Shown here: in pieces, positions 33,809 through 41,526 of the stretch
Numbering within the stretch: position 1 is the first letter of the stretch
How the letters are laid out: the number at the start of each line of letters is the position of its first letter
DNA from: Magnetospirillum sp. ME-1
GTDB lineage: Bacteria > Pseudomonadota > Alphaproteobacteria > Rhodospirillales > Magnetospirillaceae
NCBI RefSeq assembly: GCF_002105535.1
Contig: NZ_CP015848.1
Location: forward strand, 1 to 64,000
DNA: 64,000 bases
Direction of reading: 5' to 3'
Program-made: the position numbers and the translations under genes
The notes under the pieces: generated by a model
The model's input: the letters and a program-made list of their open reading frames with translations, nothing else
What the model was told of the DNA's origin: nothing
Database searches by the model: none

Positions 33809-35253
33809 GCGCCGCCCGCCTCCGTCTGCTGCCCGACAGCGTGGTCGGCCGCACCGCCCTGGTTCTGGTGGCGGCGCTGATGATCTCGGCGGCGGCGGCG
33901 GTGGTGCTGTTTACCATCCAGCGCCAGGAAGCCCTGGAAGCCATCGGCGGCCGCAACGCCGCCGAACGGGTCTCCGCCCTGGTCACCCTGGCCGAGCAAT
34001 TGCCGCCCCAATATCGCCAGGACACCCTGTCCAGCCAGGACACCCCCAATTTCCGCGTCGGCTGGGGCCCCCAGCCCGTCGCCCTGGACAACGAGAATTT
34101 CGGACTGGCCGCCTATGTGCGCTCGGCCCTGGAACAGGGCCTGGACGGACGCGACATCAAGGTCTCCACCCGCCCCGGCCCCCTGCTGGGCGGTCCCGCC
34201 ACCGGCATCGGACGCGGCGGCGGCGGCCGCCACCATGGCGGCGGGCCGGGAATGGCCGGCCCCGGCGCCGGTCCCGGCGGAGGTCCCGGAGGTGGGGGGG
34301 GCCGGGTGATCGGACCGTCGCTCCGCGTCTCGGTCCCGCTGACCGACGGGAGCTGGCTGAACGTGCTGGCGCCGCTGGATCTGGGCGATCCCCTGTGGCG
34401 GCCGCGCTTCGTGGCCCCGCTGGTCATCGCCCTGGTCCTGGTCACCCTGGGGGCCCTGCTGGCGGTGCGCCGCGCCACCAAGCCCTTCGCCACCTTCGCC
34501 CAGGCGGCCGAGCGGCTGGGCGTCGACGTTTCCGCGCCCCCGCTGGCCGAGACCGGCCCGCGCGAGGTGCGTCAGGCCGCCCAGGCCTTCAACGTCATGC
34601 AGGGCCGCATCGCCCGCTTCGTTCAGGACCGCACCCAGATGCTGGCGGCCATCAGCCATGACCTGAAGACCCCCATCACCCGGCTGCGCCTCAGGGCCGA
34701 GTTCATGGAGGACGACGACCAGCGCACGAAAATGCTGGCCGATCTGGCGGAGATGGAGGCGATGATCGCCGCTACCCTGGCCTTCGCCCGCGACGACGCG
34801 GCCAGCGAGCCGCGCATCCGCCTCGACCTCGCCTCCATGCTCCAGGGCATGGTCGAGGATCTGAACGAGCTGGGAGCGCGCTGCTCCTATGACGGTCCCG
34901 CCGCCCTGGTGATCGAGGCCCGCCCGGCGGCGCTGAAACGGGCCATGGCCAACCTGATCGACAACGCCATCAAGTATGGCGGTTGCGCCGACGTGACCCT
35001 GGCGCCGGGCGGCGGCAACGCCCTGGTCACCATCGACGACCAGGGGCCCGGCATCCCATCGGAAGCCCGCGAACGGGTGTTCGCCCCCTTCGTGCGGCTG
35101 GAAACGTCCCGGTCGAGGGATACCGGCGGCACCGGCCTGGGCCTTGCCGTGGCGCGGGCCGCCATCCGCGCCCATGGCGGCGACATCACCCTGGCCGACC
35201 GGCCGGGCGGCGGCCTGCGGGTAAGCGTCAGCCTGCCGGGACTGGAAGGGTAA
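33805..35253 (+). CDS. Sensor histidine kinase partner of the OmpR-family regulator
   Basis: 482 aa. An N-terminal membrane helix and a periplasmic part contain a Gly/His-rich low-complexity segment (about residues 130-170). A second membrane helix (FVAPLVIALVLVTLGALLAV), HAMP, the H-box MLAAISHDLKTPITRLRLRA with the phospho-accepting His, an N-box NLIDNAIKYGG and G boxes DQGPGIPSEAR and GGTGLGLAVARA follow. It is EnvZ-like in layout. The start codon overlaps the regulator stop. Confidence 0.93.
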   Translation: MSAARLRLLPDSVVGRTALVLVAALMISAAAAVVLFTIQRQEALEAIGGRNAAERVSALVTLAEQLPPQYRQDTLSSQDTPNFRVGWGPQPVALDNENFGLAAYVRSALEQGLDGRDIKVSTRPGPLLGGPATGIGRGGGGRHHGGGPGMAGPGAGPGGGPGGGGGRVIGPSLRVSVPLTDGSWLNVLAPLDLGDPLWRPRFVAPLVIALVLVTLGALLAVRRATKPFATFAQAAERLGVDVSAPPLAETGPREVRQAAQAFNVMQGRIARFVQDRTQMLAAISHDLKTPITRLRLRAEFMEDDDQRTKMLADLAEMEAMIAATLAFARDDAASEPRIRLDLASMLQGMVEDLNELGARCSYDGPAALVIEARPAALKRAMANLIDNAIKYGGCADVTLAPGGGNALVTIDDQGPGIPSEARERVFAPFVRLETSRSRDTGGTGLGLAVARAAIRAHGGDITLADRPGGGLRVSVSLPGLEG

Positions 35254-35261
35254 AGGACGGC

Positions 35262-38200
35262 CTACTTCCGGGGCGGGGCGAGGGAGATTTCCACCTTGCC
35301 GGTAAAGGGCCGCACGGTGGGTTTCGGCCGTGGCGGGGCCAGGGCGATGCCATCCTCCTCGGCGTCCATCTTGGCCATGGCCGCCTCGACGGCGGCAGCC
35401 ACCTCGGCCAGATCGTCATCGGCGGATTCGGCGGGGACCTCGCCGGCCTCGGCCAGCATGGCCTGCATGTCGTCGTCGGAAAAGCCGGTGGCCGAGCCGA
35501 TCTCCGGCAGATTCCCGATGGGAACGGCCTCCTCGTCGTCCTCGGCCAGCAGGGCGGCGATCTCGTCGTCGCTCATGGCCCCGCCCAGATCGAACAGCGA
35601 CGGCGGCGGGCCATCGGGGGCGCAGGGTTCCGCCTGTTGCGACAGGGCGGCCAGATCGTCGTCGGAAAAGCCGGTGACCGAGCCGATTTCAGGCAGATCC
35701 TCGGCGGGGCTGGCGTCATCCTCCTCGCTTTCCGCCAACAGGGCGGCGATCTCGTCGTCGCTCATGGCGGTGCGGAAGGAAAAATCGGGCTTGGGCACGC
35801 TTTCGTCGGCGGCCAGCTGGGCGTTGAATTCCTCTTCCTCGGCCGCCTCCGCCAACAGGGCGGACAGGTCGGTGTCGGACAGGGTGGTGGAGGTGAGATC
35901 GACCGCCTCCGCCTGAGGTTCCCCCTCCTCCTCCTCCACGTCGCCCATGGCCAGGATGGCGGCCAGATCGTCGTCGGACAGGGCGCCTTCCGGCGCCTCG
36001 AATTCCGGCGCATCGTCCAGCGGCGCGGCCTCCTCCAGCAGGGCGACCATGTCTTCTTCCGACAGGATGGTCGAGCCCAGATCGCCGAGATCGGCCGGAC
36101 CGCAAGGCGCCGGCTCCTCGTCGTCACCCAGGTCCTCCACCTCGCCCATGGCCAGGATGGCGGCCAGATCATCGTCGGACAGGGCGCCTTCGGAAACCGT
36201 CGGCGCGGGAGCCTCCATCTCCTCCAGCGGCACGGCCTCGTCCAGCAGGGCGGCCAGATCGTCGTCGGACAGGATGGCCGACCCCAGGTCGCCGAGATCG
36301 GCGGGCGCGCAAGGCGCCGGCTCCTCGTCGTCGCCCAGGTCCTCCACCTCGCCCATGGCCAGGATGGCGGCCAGATCGTCGTCGGACAGGGCGCCCTCCG
36401 ACAAAGGCGCCGCCGCCTCGCCCAGCAGGGCGGCCATGTCGTCGTCGGACAGGATGGGCGAACCCAGATCGTCGTCGGGAATGGCGCCCTCGGCCACTTC
36501 CGGCGGCGGCGGCTCCTCCTCCCCGGCGGCGAAGGCCTCGTCCTCGGCGGCGAAGGGCTCTTCCGGCGGGGGCGGGGGCGGCGGCTCCTCGGCGGGGATG
36601 TCGCGCAGCACCGCCAGCAATTCGGTGGACAGCAGCGCCTGGGCATTGGGCTCGGACGGCGGCGGCGGCGGTTCGACCACCTCGGGCTCCGGCGCCTCGG
36701 GCATCGCCCGGCGGCGCATGTGGTAGACGGTCTGCTTGCCGAAATCCTTGGCCAGCGACAGCACGCCCACATATTCGCAGGCGAAGCGTTCGACGAAATC
36801 CTCGCCCCGGTTCTGGGCCTCCGAGCGCATGGCGCTCTGCTCGGCGGTCAGCACGGCGACGAATTGCTGGGTGGCGTAGACGTGGCCGATCACCGTCACC
36901 GGCTCCAGCCGCGCCGCCCGGTTGATGTGGCTGCCGTAGAAGTTCTGGCGCCCGCAGATGGGATCGATGGCCTGGAACACCGGGCCGGCATGCAGCGAGA
37001 TGCGCAGATTGAGGGGATGGGGCAGGCGGTCGGCCAGTTCCTCGTCGGCCCGGAGCACCATCTCCTGCAGGGTCTGGGCGTACTCGGCCATGGGGGTGGC
37101 CTTGTCCATCACCGCGAAGATGGCGTCGCCCCAGGTGTTGATGGCCAGCGGCTGGTGCTCGAGCCCCGCCATGCCCTCGGAAATCAGGCGCAGGAAGTCG
37201 AGGAACACCGGCGTGTGCTCCTCCTTCAGCTTGGAATAGCCGGCGATGTCGCAGAACATCATGGAGCGGATGACCCGGCCCTCGCCCTGCTCCTCGTCGG
37301 CCTCGCCGTCCAGGTCGGGCATCATGGGCACCGCATCGCCGGCCAGTTCGGGATGCTGTTGCAGCAACCCGTCCAGGTCGATGATGCGCAGTTGGGAGAT
37401 GTCCTCCCACTGGTCGATGAAGTCGGCGGCGCCGCCGGCCAGCGAGCCGGGCATCATGTCCCACACCGCCAGCAGGTAGGGATTGGAGCGCAGGAAATTG
37501 GCCCTGAGCGTCGCCAGGCCGTGCAGGCACTGATTGGCGAAGCGGTAGAGCATGCCGTGGCCGAGGAACCGCTCCTCGGTGGCGTAGGTCACGGTGTTGG
37601 CCAGCTTCAAGGCGTTGCGGAAGCGCATTTCCCAGCGCGACCCGCCATAGCGCACGTTCTCGGCGATGAAGTCGTCGATGGCGTAGGGCATCACCACGTT
37701 GACCTCGGCGCCCCGCTCCAGCATGGCCTCGATGAACAGCAGGTCCGAGCCGCAGGCGGCGGTGGAATAGCCCACCTGGGCGCCCAACTCGTCCAGGGAC
37801 TTGGCGATCTCGGCGCGAACGGCGCTTTCCAGCTCGGGCGGGAAGTGCGGCCCCTCGCCCGGCCGGTCCAGGGCGTGGCCGGTGAACACCACCACGGTGG
37901 GCGGCTTGATGATGTCGAAGACGGCATCGGGGACGGCAAGCCCGCCCTCCTGCAGCAGGGCCAGCTGCTTCAGCGCCGCCACGGTGCTGCCGTAATGGAT
38001 GCCTTCCAGCGTGCTGGCCCAGGCGAAGGAGGCCAGGGCGTCCTGCACCTCGCCCAGCAGCAGATGCGCCTCGGCCACCGTGGCCAGCATCTGGTAGCGC
38101 TCTTCCGGCGACAGGGAGAGGTCGGTCTCGGCGTTGCTGACCCGGTCACGGACCCGGCGCGCCAGTTCCCGCGCCCCGTCATGGTCGCCCAAAAGCCACG

Positions 38201-38717
38201 AGGTCACCGCCGCGTCGATGCCGTCTCTGGGCGAGCCGCTGATGTGGAAGGCGCGCAGGAACAGCTCGCGGCAATGTTCGAGATCGCCCCGCGATCCCGA
38301 GGCCAGCCAGGCCTCGCGGAACACGCCGGCCAGCGCGGTGTAGGTCTCGGAATCGGCGCTGGCCACCAGCTTCTTGCCGCGCACCAGTTCCAGCGCCTCG
38401 GCCAGTTCGGCCATGGAGGCCAGGGTGTCCTGGCTGTCGGCTTCGTCCAGCCCCTCGACGGCGCGCCGAAGGCTGTTGTGCAGGCGATGGAACGGCCCTT
38501 CGTCGATCAGGATGACGTCGAGCACCGGCTGTAAGAGCTTGCGCGCCTCATCCACCGCGCCGGTCTGCGACAACGCCACGGCACCGAAAATGGCCAGCTT
38601 GAAACTGTCGGGATATTGCCTCAGACCCTCGCGCGCCGTGTCGTGGGCCAGGAAGTTCTGGCCTTCCTCCAACAGCTCGCGGGTGATCCGTTCCCACTCG
38701 GACAGGCTGCGGGGCAC
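35262..38717 (-). CDS. Class III nucleotide cyclase with TPR-like N-terminus and FliM-like motif array
   Basis: 1151 aa from a GTG at 38717 that has GGAG upstream. The frame is open to a TTG at 38867. The N-terminal part (about 1-420) is helical and resembles a TPR/TRAFs-binding-type domain (VASADSETYTALAGVFREAW). A class III cyclase domain follows: FCDIAGYSKLKEEH (metal Asp), NTWGDAIFAVM (second metal Asp) and INRAARLEP (Asn and Arg). The Pro/acidic C-terminus carries about 11 copies of a LSDDDLAALL / MSDDEIAALL motif, like the FliM LSQxEIDALL motif that binds CheY. Likely product cAMP or cGMP. Confidence 0.85.
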   Translation of the reverse strand: MPRSLSEWERITRELLEEGQNFLAHDTAREGLRQYPDSFKLAIFGAVALSQTGAVDEARKLLQPVLDVILIDEGPFHRLHNSLRRAVEGLDEADSQDTLASMAELAEALELVRGKKLVASADSETYTALAGVFREAWLASGSRGDLEHCRELFLRAFHISGSPRDGIDAAVTSWLLGDHDGARELARRVRDRVSNAETDLSLSPEERYQMLATVAEAHLLLGEVQDALASFAWASTLEGIHYGSTVAALKQLALLQEGGLAVPDAVFDIIKPPTVVVFTGHALDRPGEGPHFPPELESAVRAEIAKSLDELGAQVGYSTAACGSDLLFIEAMLERGAEVNVVMPYAIDDFIAENVRYGGSRWEMRFRNALKLANTVTYATEERFLGHGMLYRFANQCLHGLATLRANFLRSNPYLLAVWDMMPGSLAGGAADFIDQWEDISQLRIIDLDGLLQQHPELAGDAVPMMPDLDGEADEEQGEGRVIRSMMFCDIAGYSKLKEEHTPVFLDFLRLISEGMAGLEHQPLAINTWGDAIFAVMDKATPMAEYAQTLQEMVLRADEELADRLPHPLNLRISLHAGPVFQAIDPICGRQNFYGSHINRAARLEPVTVIGHVYATQQFVAVLTAEQSAMRSEAQNRGEDFVERFACEYVGVLSLAKDFGKQTVYHMRRRAMPEAPEPEVVEPPPPPSEPNAQALLSTELLAVLRDIPAEEPPPPPPPEEPFAAEDEAFAAGEEEPPPPEVAEGAIPDDDLGSPILSDDDMAALLGEAAAPLSEGALSDDDLAAILAMGEVEDLGDDEEPAPCAPADLGDLGSAILSDDDLAALLDEAVPLEEMEAPAPTVSEGALSDDDLAAILAMGEVEDLGDDEEPAPCGPADLGDLGSTILSEEDMVALLEEAAPLDDAPEFEAPEGALSDDDLAAILAMGDVEEEEGEPQAEAVDLTSTTLSDTDLSALLAEAAEEEEFNAQLAADESVPKPDFSFRTAMSDDEIAALLAESEEDDASPAEDLPEIGSVTGFSDDDLAALSQQAEPCAPDGPPPSLFDLGGAMSDDEIAALLAEDDEEAVPIGNLPEIGSATGFSDDDMQAMLAEAGEVPAESADDDLAEVAAAVEAAMAKMDAEEDGIALAPPRPKPTVRPFTGKVEISLAPPRK
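35450..36470 (-). repeat. Array of about 11 SDDDLAALL-type motifs in the cyclase gene
   Basis: On the minus strand the code for (L/M/F)SDD(D/E)(L/I/M)AA(I/L)L recurs roughly every 75-150 bp. Longer near-identical units (ALSDDDLAAILAMGEVEDLG) occur twice, with a third close relative, which points to recent internal duplication. The spacers are Pro/Glu-rich and look disordered. Confidence 0.8.
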
Positions 38718-39005
38718 ATTTGCTCCGGCACTGATCGGGGTCGAATCCGCCAAGGTGGGCCAAACCTTTCCAATGGGTCTGAATACCTGTGTACCATGAG
38801 CCGGCCCGCCCCGAAAGGTCCGCAGGAACCATCGGGGAAAGCCGCTCACCCCCATGCTAGGGGTCAAATGTTATTATCTAATTAAATCAATCGGCTAATT
38901 CGACTGCCCGAGTGGCGTAACGTCCGTTGACGGGGCCGGGGCCCAAGACTACCTTGATAGGGAATACTCTCCTTATGACTCCCGGATCGAGGTGCGCTGA
39001 CCGCC
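38718..39005. promoter_or_regulatory. Divergent promoter region, cyclase and SET genes
   Basis: A 288-bp gap between divergent genes, with an AT-rich patch TTATTATCTAATTAAATCAA near 38871-38890 as the most promoter-like part. No operator palindrome stands out. Confidence 0.4.
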
Positions 39006-39506
39006 ATGACCGAGATCTACCCCCGCGATCTGATCGTCGATACCTCTCTCCCCGATTCCGATCAGTTCGCCGTGACCGCGGTGGATGGCCGGGTCGGCCG
39101 GGGTATCCGGGCCAACATCCCCTTCGGCCGGGGAACGCGGGTGGCCAAATTCGCCGGCACCCTGTCCAACACCGTCTTCCAGCACAGCCTGCAGGTCTCG
39201 CCCGAGACTCACCTGCACGATCCCTATTTCGTCGGCCTGCTGTCCCATTCCTGCGCGCCCAATTGCGTGCTGGACATGCAGCGCCTGGAGATTCTCGCCC
39301 TGCTGGACATCGAGCCGGGCGAACTGCTGACCATCGATTACGCGGTGACGGAAGACACCCTTTACCGGCAATTTCCCTGCAATTGCGGCTCGTCCCATTG
39401 CCGCCGCTGGATCACGGGGCGGCGCGAGGCGGTCAACGAGGAGGGCCGCGCCTATCTCGCCCAGCTGGCCGCCAAGCTTCCCCGCGTTCATCGGGGCGCA
39501 AGGTGA
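39006..39506 (+). CDS. SET-domain protein
   Basis: 166 aa. It has the SET core with LLSHSCAPNC (the NHSCxPN-like SAM motif), LTIDYAVTEDTLY and a post-SET-like zinc cluster CNCGSSHCRRW. SET proteins methylate lysines on proteins. Bacterial SET genes are often next to an ornithine decarboxylase-like gene; here the two overlap (TGATG). The substrate is unknown. Confidence 0.88.
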   Translation: MTEIYPRDLIVDTSLPDSDQFAVTAVDGRVGRGIRANIPFGRGTRVAKFAGTLSNTVFQHSLQVSPETHLHDPYFVGLLSHSCAPNCVLDMQRLEILALLDIEPGELLTIDYAVTEDTLYRQFPCNCGSSHCRRWITGRREAVNEEGRAYLAQLAAKLPRVHRGAR

Positions 39507-40693
39507 TGGGCCACGCGCCGGCGGGCGGGGGGACGGACACTTTCGCCTCGGTCCGCGACTTCATCTCGGCCGAGCACCCCGAAATTCCCGTCCATCTGCT
39601 GCGGCCCCGCCGCCTGGAGGCCATTGCGCGGGAGTTCGTGGCCGGTTTTCCCGGCGATACCCTCTACGCCGTCAAGTGCAACGCCCATCCCCTGGTGCTG
39701 TGGACCATGCGCCGCGCCGGCATCCACCATTTCGACGTGGCCTCGCCCATGGAGATCGGCCGGGTGGTGGAATGCGTGCCCGACGGCGTGATGTTCTACC
39801 ACCACCCCGCCAAGACGCCCGGCCAGATCCGTCTGGCCCGGGAGTGCGGCGTGCGCTTCTTCGCCGTGGACTGCATCGCCGAGTTGGAGAAGGTGGCGGC
39901 GCTGACCGATTCCACCCTGCGGCCGGTGGTGCGGCTGGCCATCCCCAAGGGGTCCGGCGCCGTCTACGATCTGTCCACCAAGTTCGGCGCGTCGCCCGAA
40001 GTGTTCGAGGCCACGCTTTGCCGGGCGGCCCAGATGGGCCTGAAGCCCGCCGTGACCTTCCACGTGGGCTCGCAATGCCTGGACCCGGCGGCCTTCCGCC
40101 TCGGCATCGAAATGGCCTGCGCCAGCCTCGACCGGACCGGCATCGCCATCGACTGGATGGATATCGGCGGCGGCTTCCCCGCCTATTACCGCCTGACCCA
40201 GGCACCTCCGCTTTCCGCCTATTTCGAGGTGATCGCCCAGGCCCATGCGGAATTGACCCAGCCGCGCGGCATCCGCCTGGCCTGCGAGCCGGGACGCGCC
40301 CTGATGGCCGAGGGCGGCTCGCTGCTGGTGCGCATCAATTTAAGGAAGCCGGACGCGGTCTATCTCAACGACGGCATCTTCGGCGGCCTGACCGAGACCT
40401 ATTGGGGCAAGGACCAGCTGTCCCTGCCCTTCCGCCTGCTGGATGGGCAGGGCAGGCTGAAGAACGGCCCGGCCGGACGCTTCACCGCCTTCGGCCCCAC
40501 CTGCGACGGCAACGACAAACTGCCCTGGCCGCTGGACCTGCCCCGGGACGCGGCCGAGGGCGACTACATCGAATTCAACCTGATCGGCGCCTATGGCCGG
40601 GAGATGGCGGCCCGCTACAACGGCATGCATTCCGACCATGTGACGGTGATCGAGGCCGATTTCGCCGGGCATCAGGCGGAGGAGGTCATTTAG
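39506..40693 (+). CDS. Ornithine/diaminopimelate-type PLP decarboxylase
   Basis: 395 aa, fold III PLP enzyme. It shows TLYAVKCNAHPLVLW with the PLP Lys, FHVGSQCLD, DIGGGFPAYY, CEPGRALMAEGG and GPTCDGNDKL with the catalytic Cys of the second subunit. It is ODC-like, probably making putrescine, but lysine or DAP specificity cannot be excluded. It overlaps the SET gene by one base. Confidence 0.9.
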   Translation: MGHAPAGGGTDTFASVRDFISAEHPEIPVHLLRPRRLEAIAREFVAGFPGDTLYAVKCNAHPLVLWTMRRAGIHHFDVASPMEIGRVVECVPDGVMFYHHPAKTPGQIRLARECGVRFFAVDCIAELEKVAALTDSTLRPVVRLAIPKGSGAVYDLSTKFGASPEVFEATLCRAAQMGLKPAVTFHVGSQCLDPAAFRLGIEMACASLDRTGIAIDWMDIGGGFPAYYRLTQAPPLSAYFEVIAQAHAELTQPRGIRLACEPGRALMAEGGSLLVRINLRKPDAVYLNDGIFGGLTETYWGKDQLSLPFRLLDGQGRLKNGPAGRFTAFGPTCDGNDKLPWPLDLPRDAAEGDYIEFNLIGAYGREMAARYNGMHSDHVTVIEADFAGHQAEEVI

Positions 40694-40766
40694 ACCGATG
40701 GACTCCGTTCCCATCCGCTTGTATCGTTTCACCAGTTGTTTTGGTCATAAGAGAGGAGATTGGGGT

Positions 40767-40970
40767 ATGAAGAAGATTATTCTCGTCGTGGGCACCGCGC
40801 TGCTGCTGACCGCCTGTGGTCCGGGCCGCTGGGAGCCCTTCGGCGCTTTCAACGATCCGGTGTGCATGCCCGACGGCTCGGTGTCGTTCTACCAGCAGGC
40901 CGACGAAAAGGGCAACCTGGGCACGCCCCGCGCGACCAGGGAAAACTGCCCCTGGAACAAGGCCAAGTAA
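40767..40970 (+). CDS. Small lipoprotein, 67 aa
   Basis: The ATG at 40767 follows GAGAGGAGATTGGGGT. A lipobox signal (IILVVGTALLLTACGPGRWE) marks it as a lipoprotein. The rest has two Cys and a GSVSFYQQADEKGN block. No known family. A strong terminator lies just after the stop. Confidence 0.75.
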   Translation: MKKIILVVGTALLLTACGPGRWEPFGAFNDPVCMPDGSVSFYQQADEKGNLGTPRATRENCPWNKAK

Positions 40971-40996
40971 GCCTTCGCTCCAGTGCGTTTTCGTGG

Positions 40997-41024
40997 AAAG
41001 GGCCCCATCCGGGGCCCTTTCTTA
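40997..41024. terminator. Intrinsic terminator after the lipoprotein gene
   Basis: A perfect 10-bp inverted repeat AAAGGGCCCC / GGGGCCCTTT with a 4-nt loop is followed by CTTATT. It sits between convergent genes and could serve both. Confidence 0.85.
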
Positions 41025-41029
41025 TTGGT

Positions 41030-41434
41030 TCATTCCTCGGGCGGAACCGGGCGCTTCTTGCCCTGGTCGTCCACCGCCACATAGGTGAACACCGCGCTGG
41101 TCACCTTGACCAGGGCGTCGCTGCCGCCGTGGCGGCGCACCCAGGCCTCGACGCGGACCGACAGCGAGGTGCGCCCGACCCGGATGATCTCGGTGTAGCA
41201 GCTGACCTCGTCGCCCACATAGACCGGCTGGTGGAATTCCATGCCCTCCACCGCCACGGTGGGGGTGTGGCCCCGCGCCCGGCGATAGGAATGGGTGCCG
41301 CCGGCCAGATCCATCTGGCTCATCAGCCAGCCGCCGAACACATGGCCGAACGGGTTGGTGTCGGCGGGCATGGCGATGGCCCGGGTGGAGAGACGGCCGC
41401 GCGGCGCGCCGCTAATTTCGATACTCTCGCTCAT
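41030..41434 (-). CDS. Acyl-CoA thioesterase (hotdog fold, YciA-like)
   Basis: 134 aa. The hotdog motif region NPFGHVFGGWLMSQMDLAG with a His/Asp arrangement, then VGDEVSCYTEIIRVGRTSLS. It is YciA/BACH type and hydrolyses acyl-CoA. It is divergent from parE, with 92 bp or fewer between their starts. Confidence 0.9.
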   Translation of the reverse strand: MSESIEISGAPRGRLSTRAIAMPADTNPFGHVFGGWLMSQMDLAGGTHSYRRARGHTPTVAVEGMEFHQPVYVGDEVSCYTEIIRVGRTSLSVRVEAWVRRHGGSDALVKVTSAVFTYVAVDDQGKKRPVPPEE

Positions 41435-41526
41435 GAACGTCCCAATCTTACAATATCTTGTGGTTAACTCCGACGACGCTACAGCATGCGCTTGCGCATC
41501 GGTCGCGCATTTCTATAATGCCAGCC

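Noticed and set aside
34983-38534. A 1183-codon plus-strand frame opposite the cyclase gene
   Set aside because: It is the complement of a very GC-rich gene; its translation is low-complexity Gly/His/Gln/Arg without domains, and it also crosses the end of the kinase gene. The minus-strand frame has clear cyclase motifs.
38927-40693. A single 588-codon frame covering the SET and decarboxylase genes
   Set aside because: The first part is the SET gene read in the wrong frame. The SET frame ends in a TGATG overlap with the decarboxylase start.
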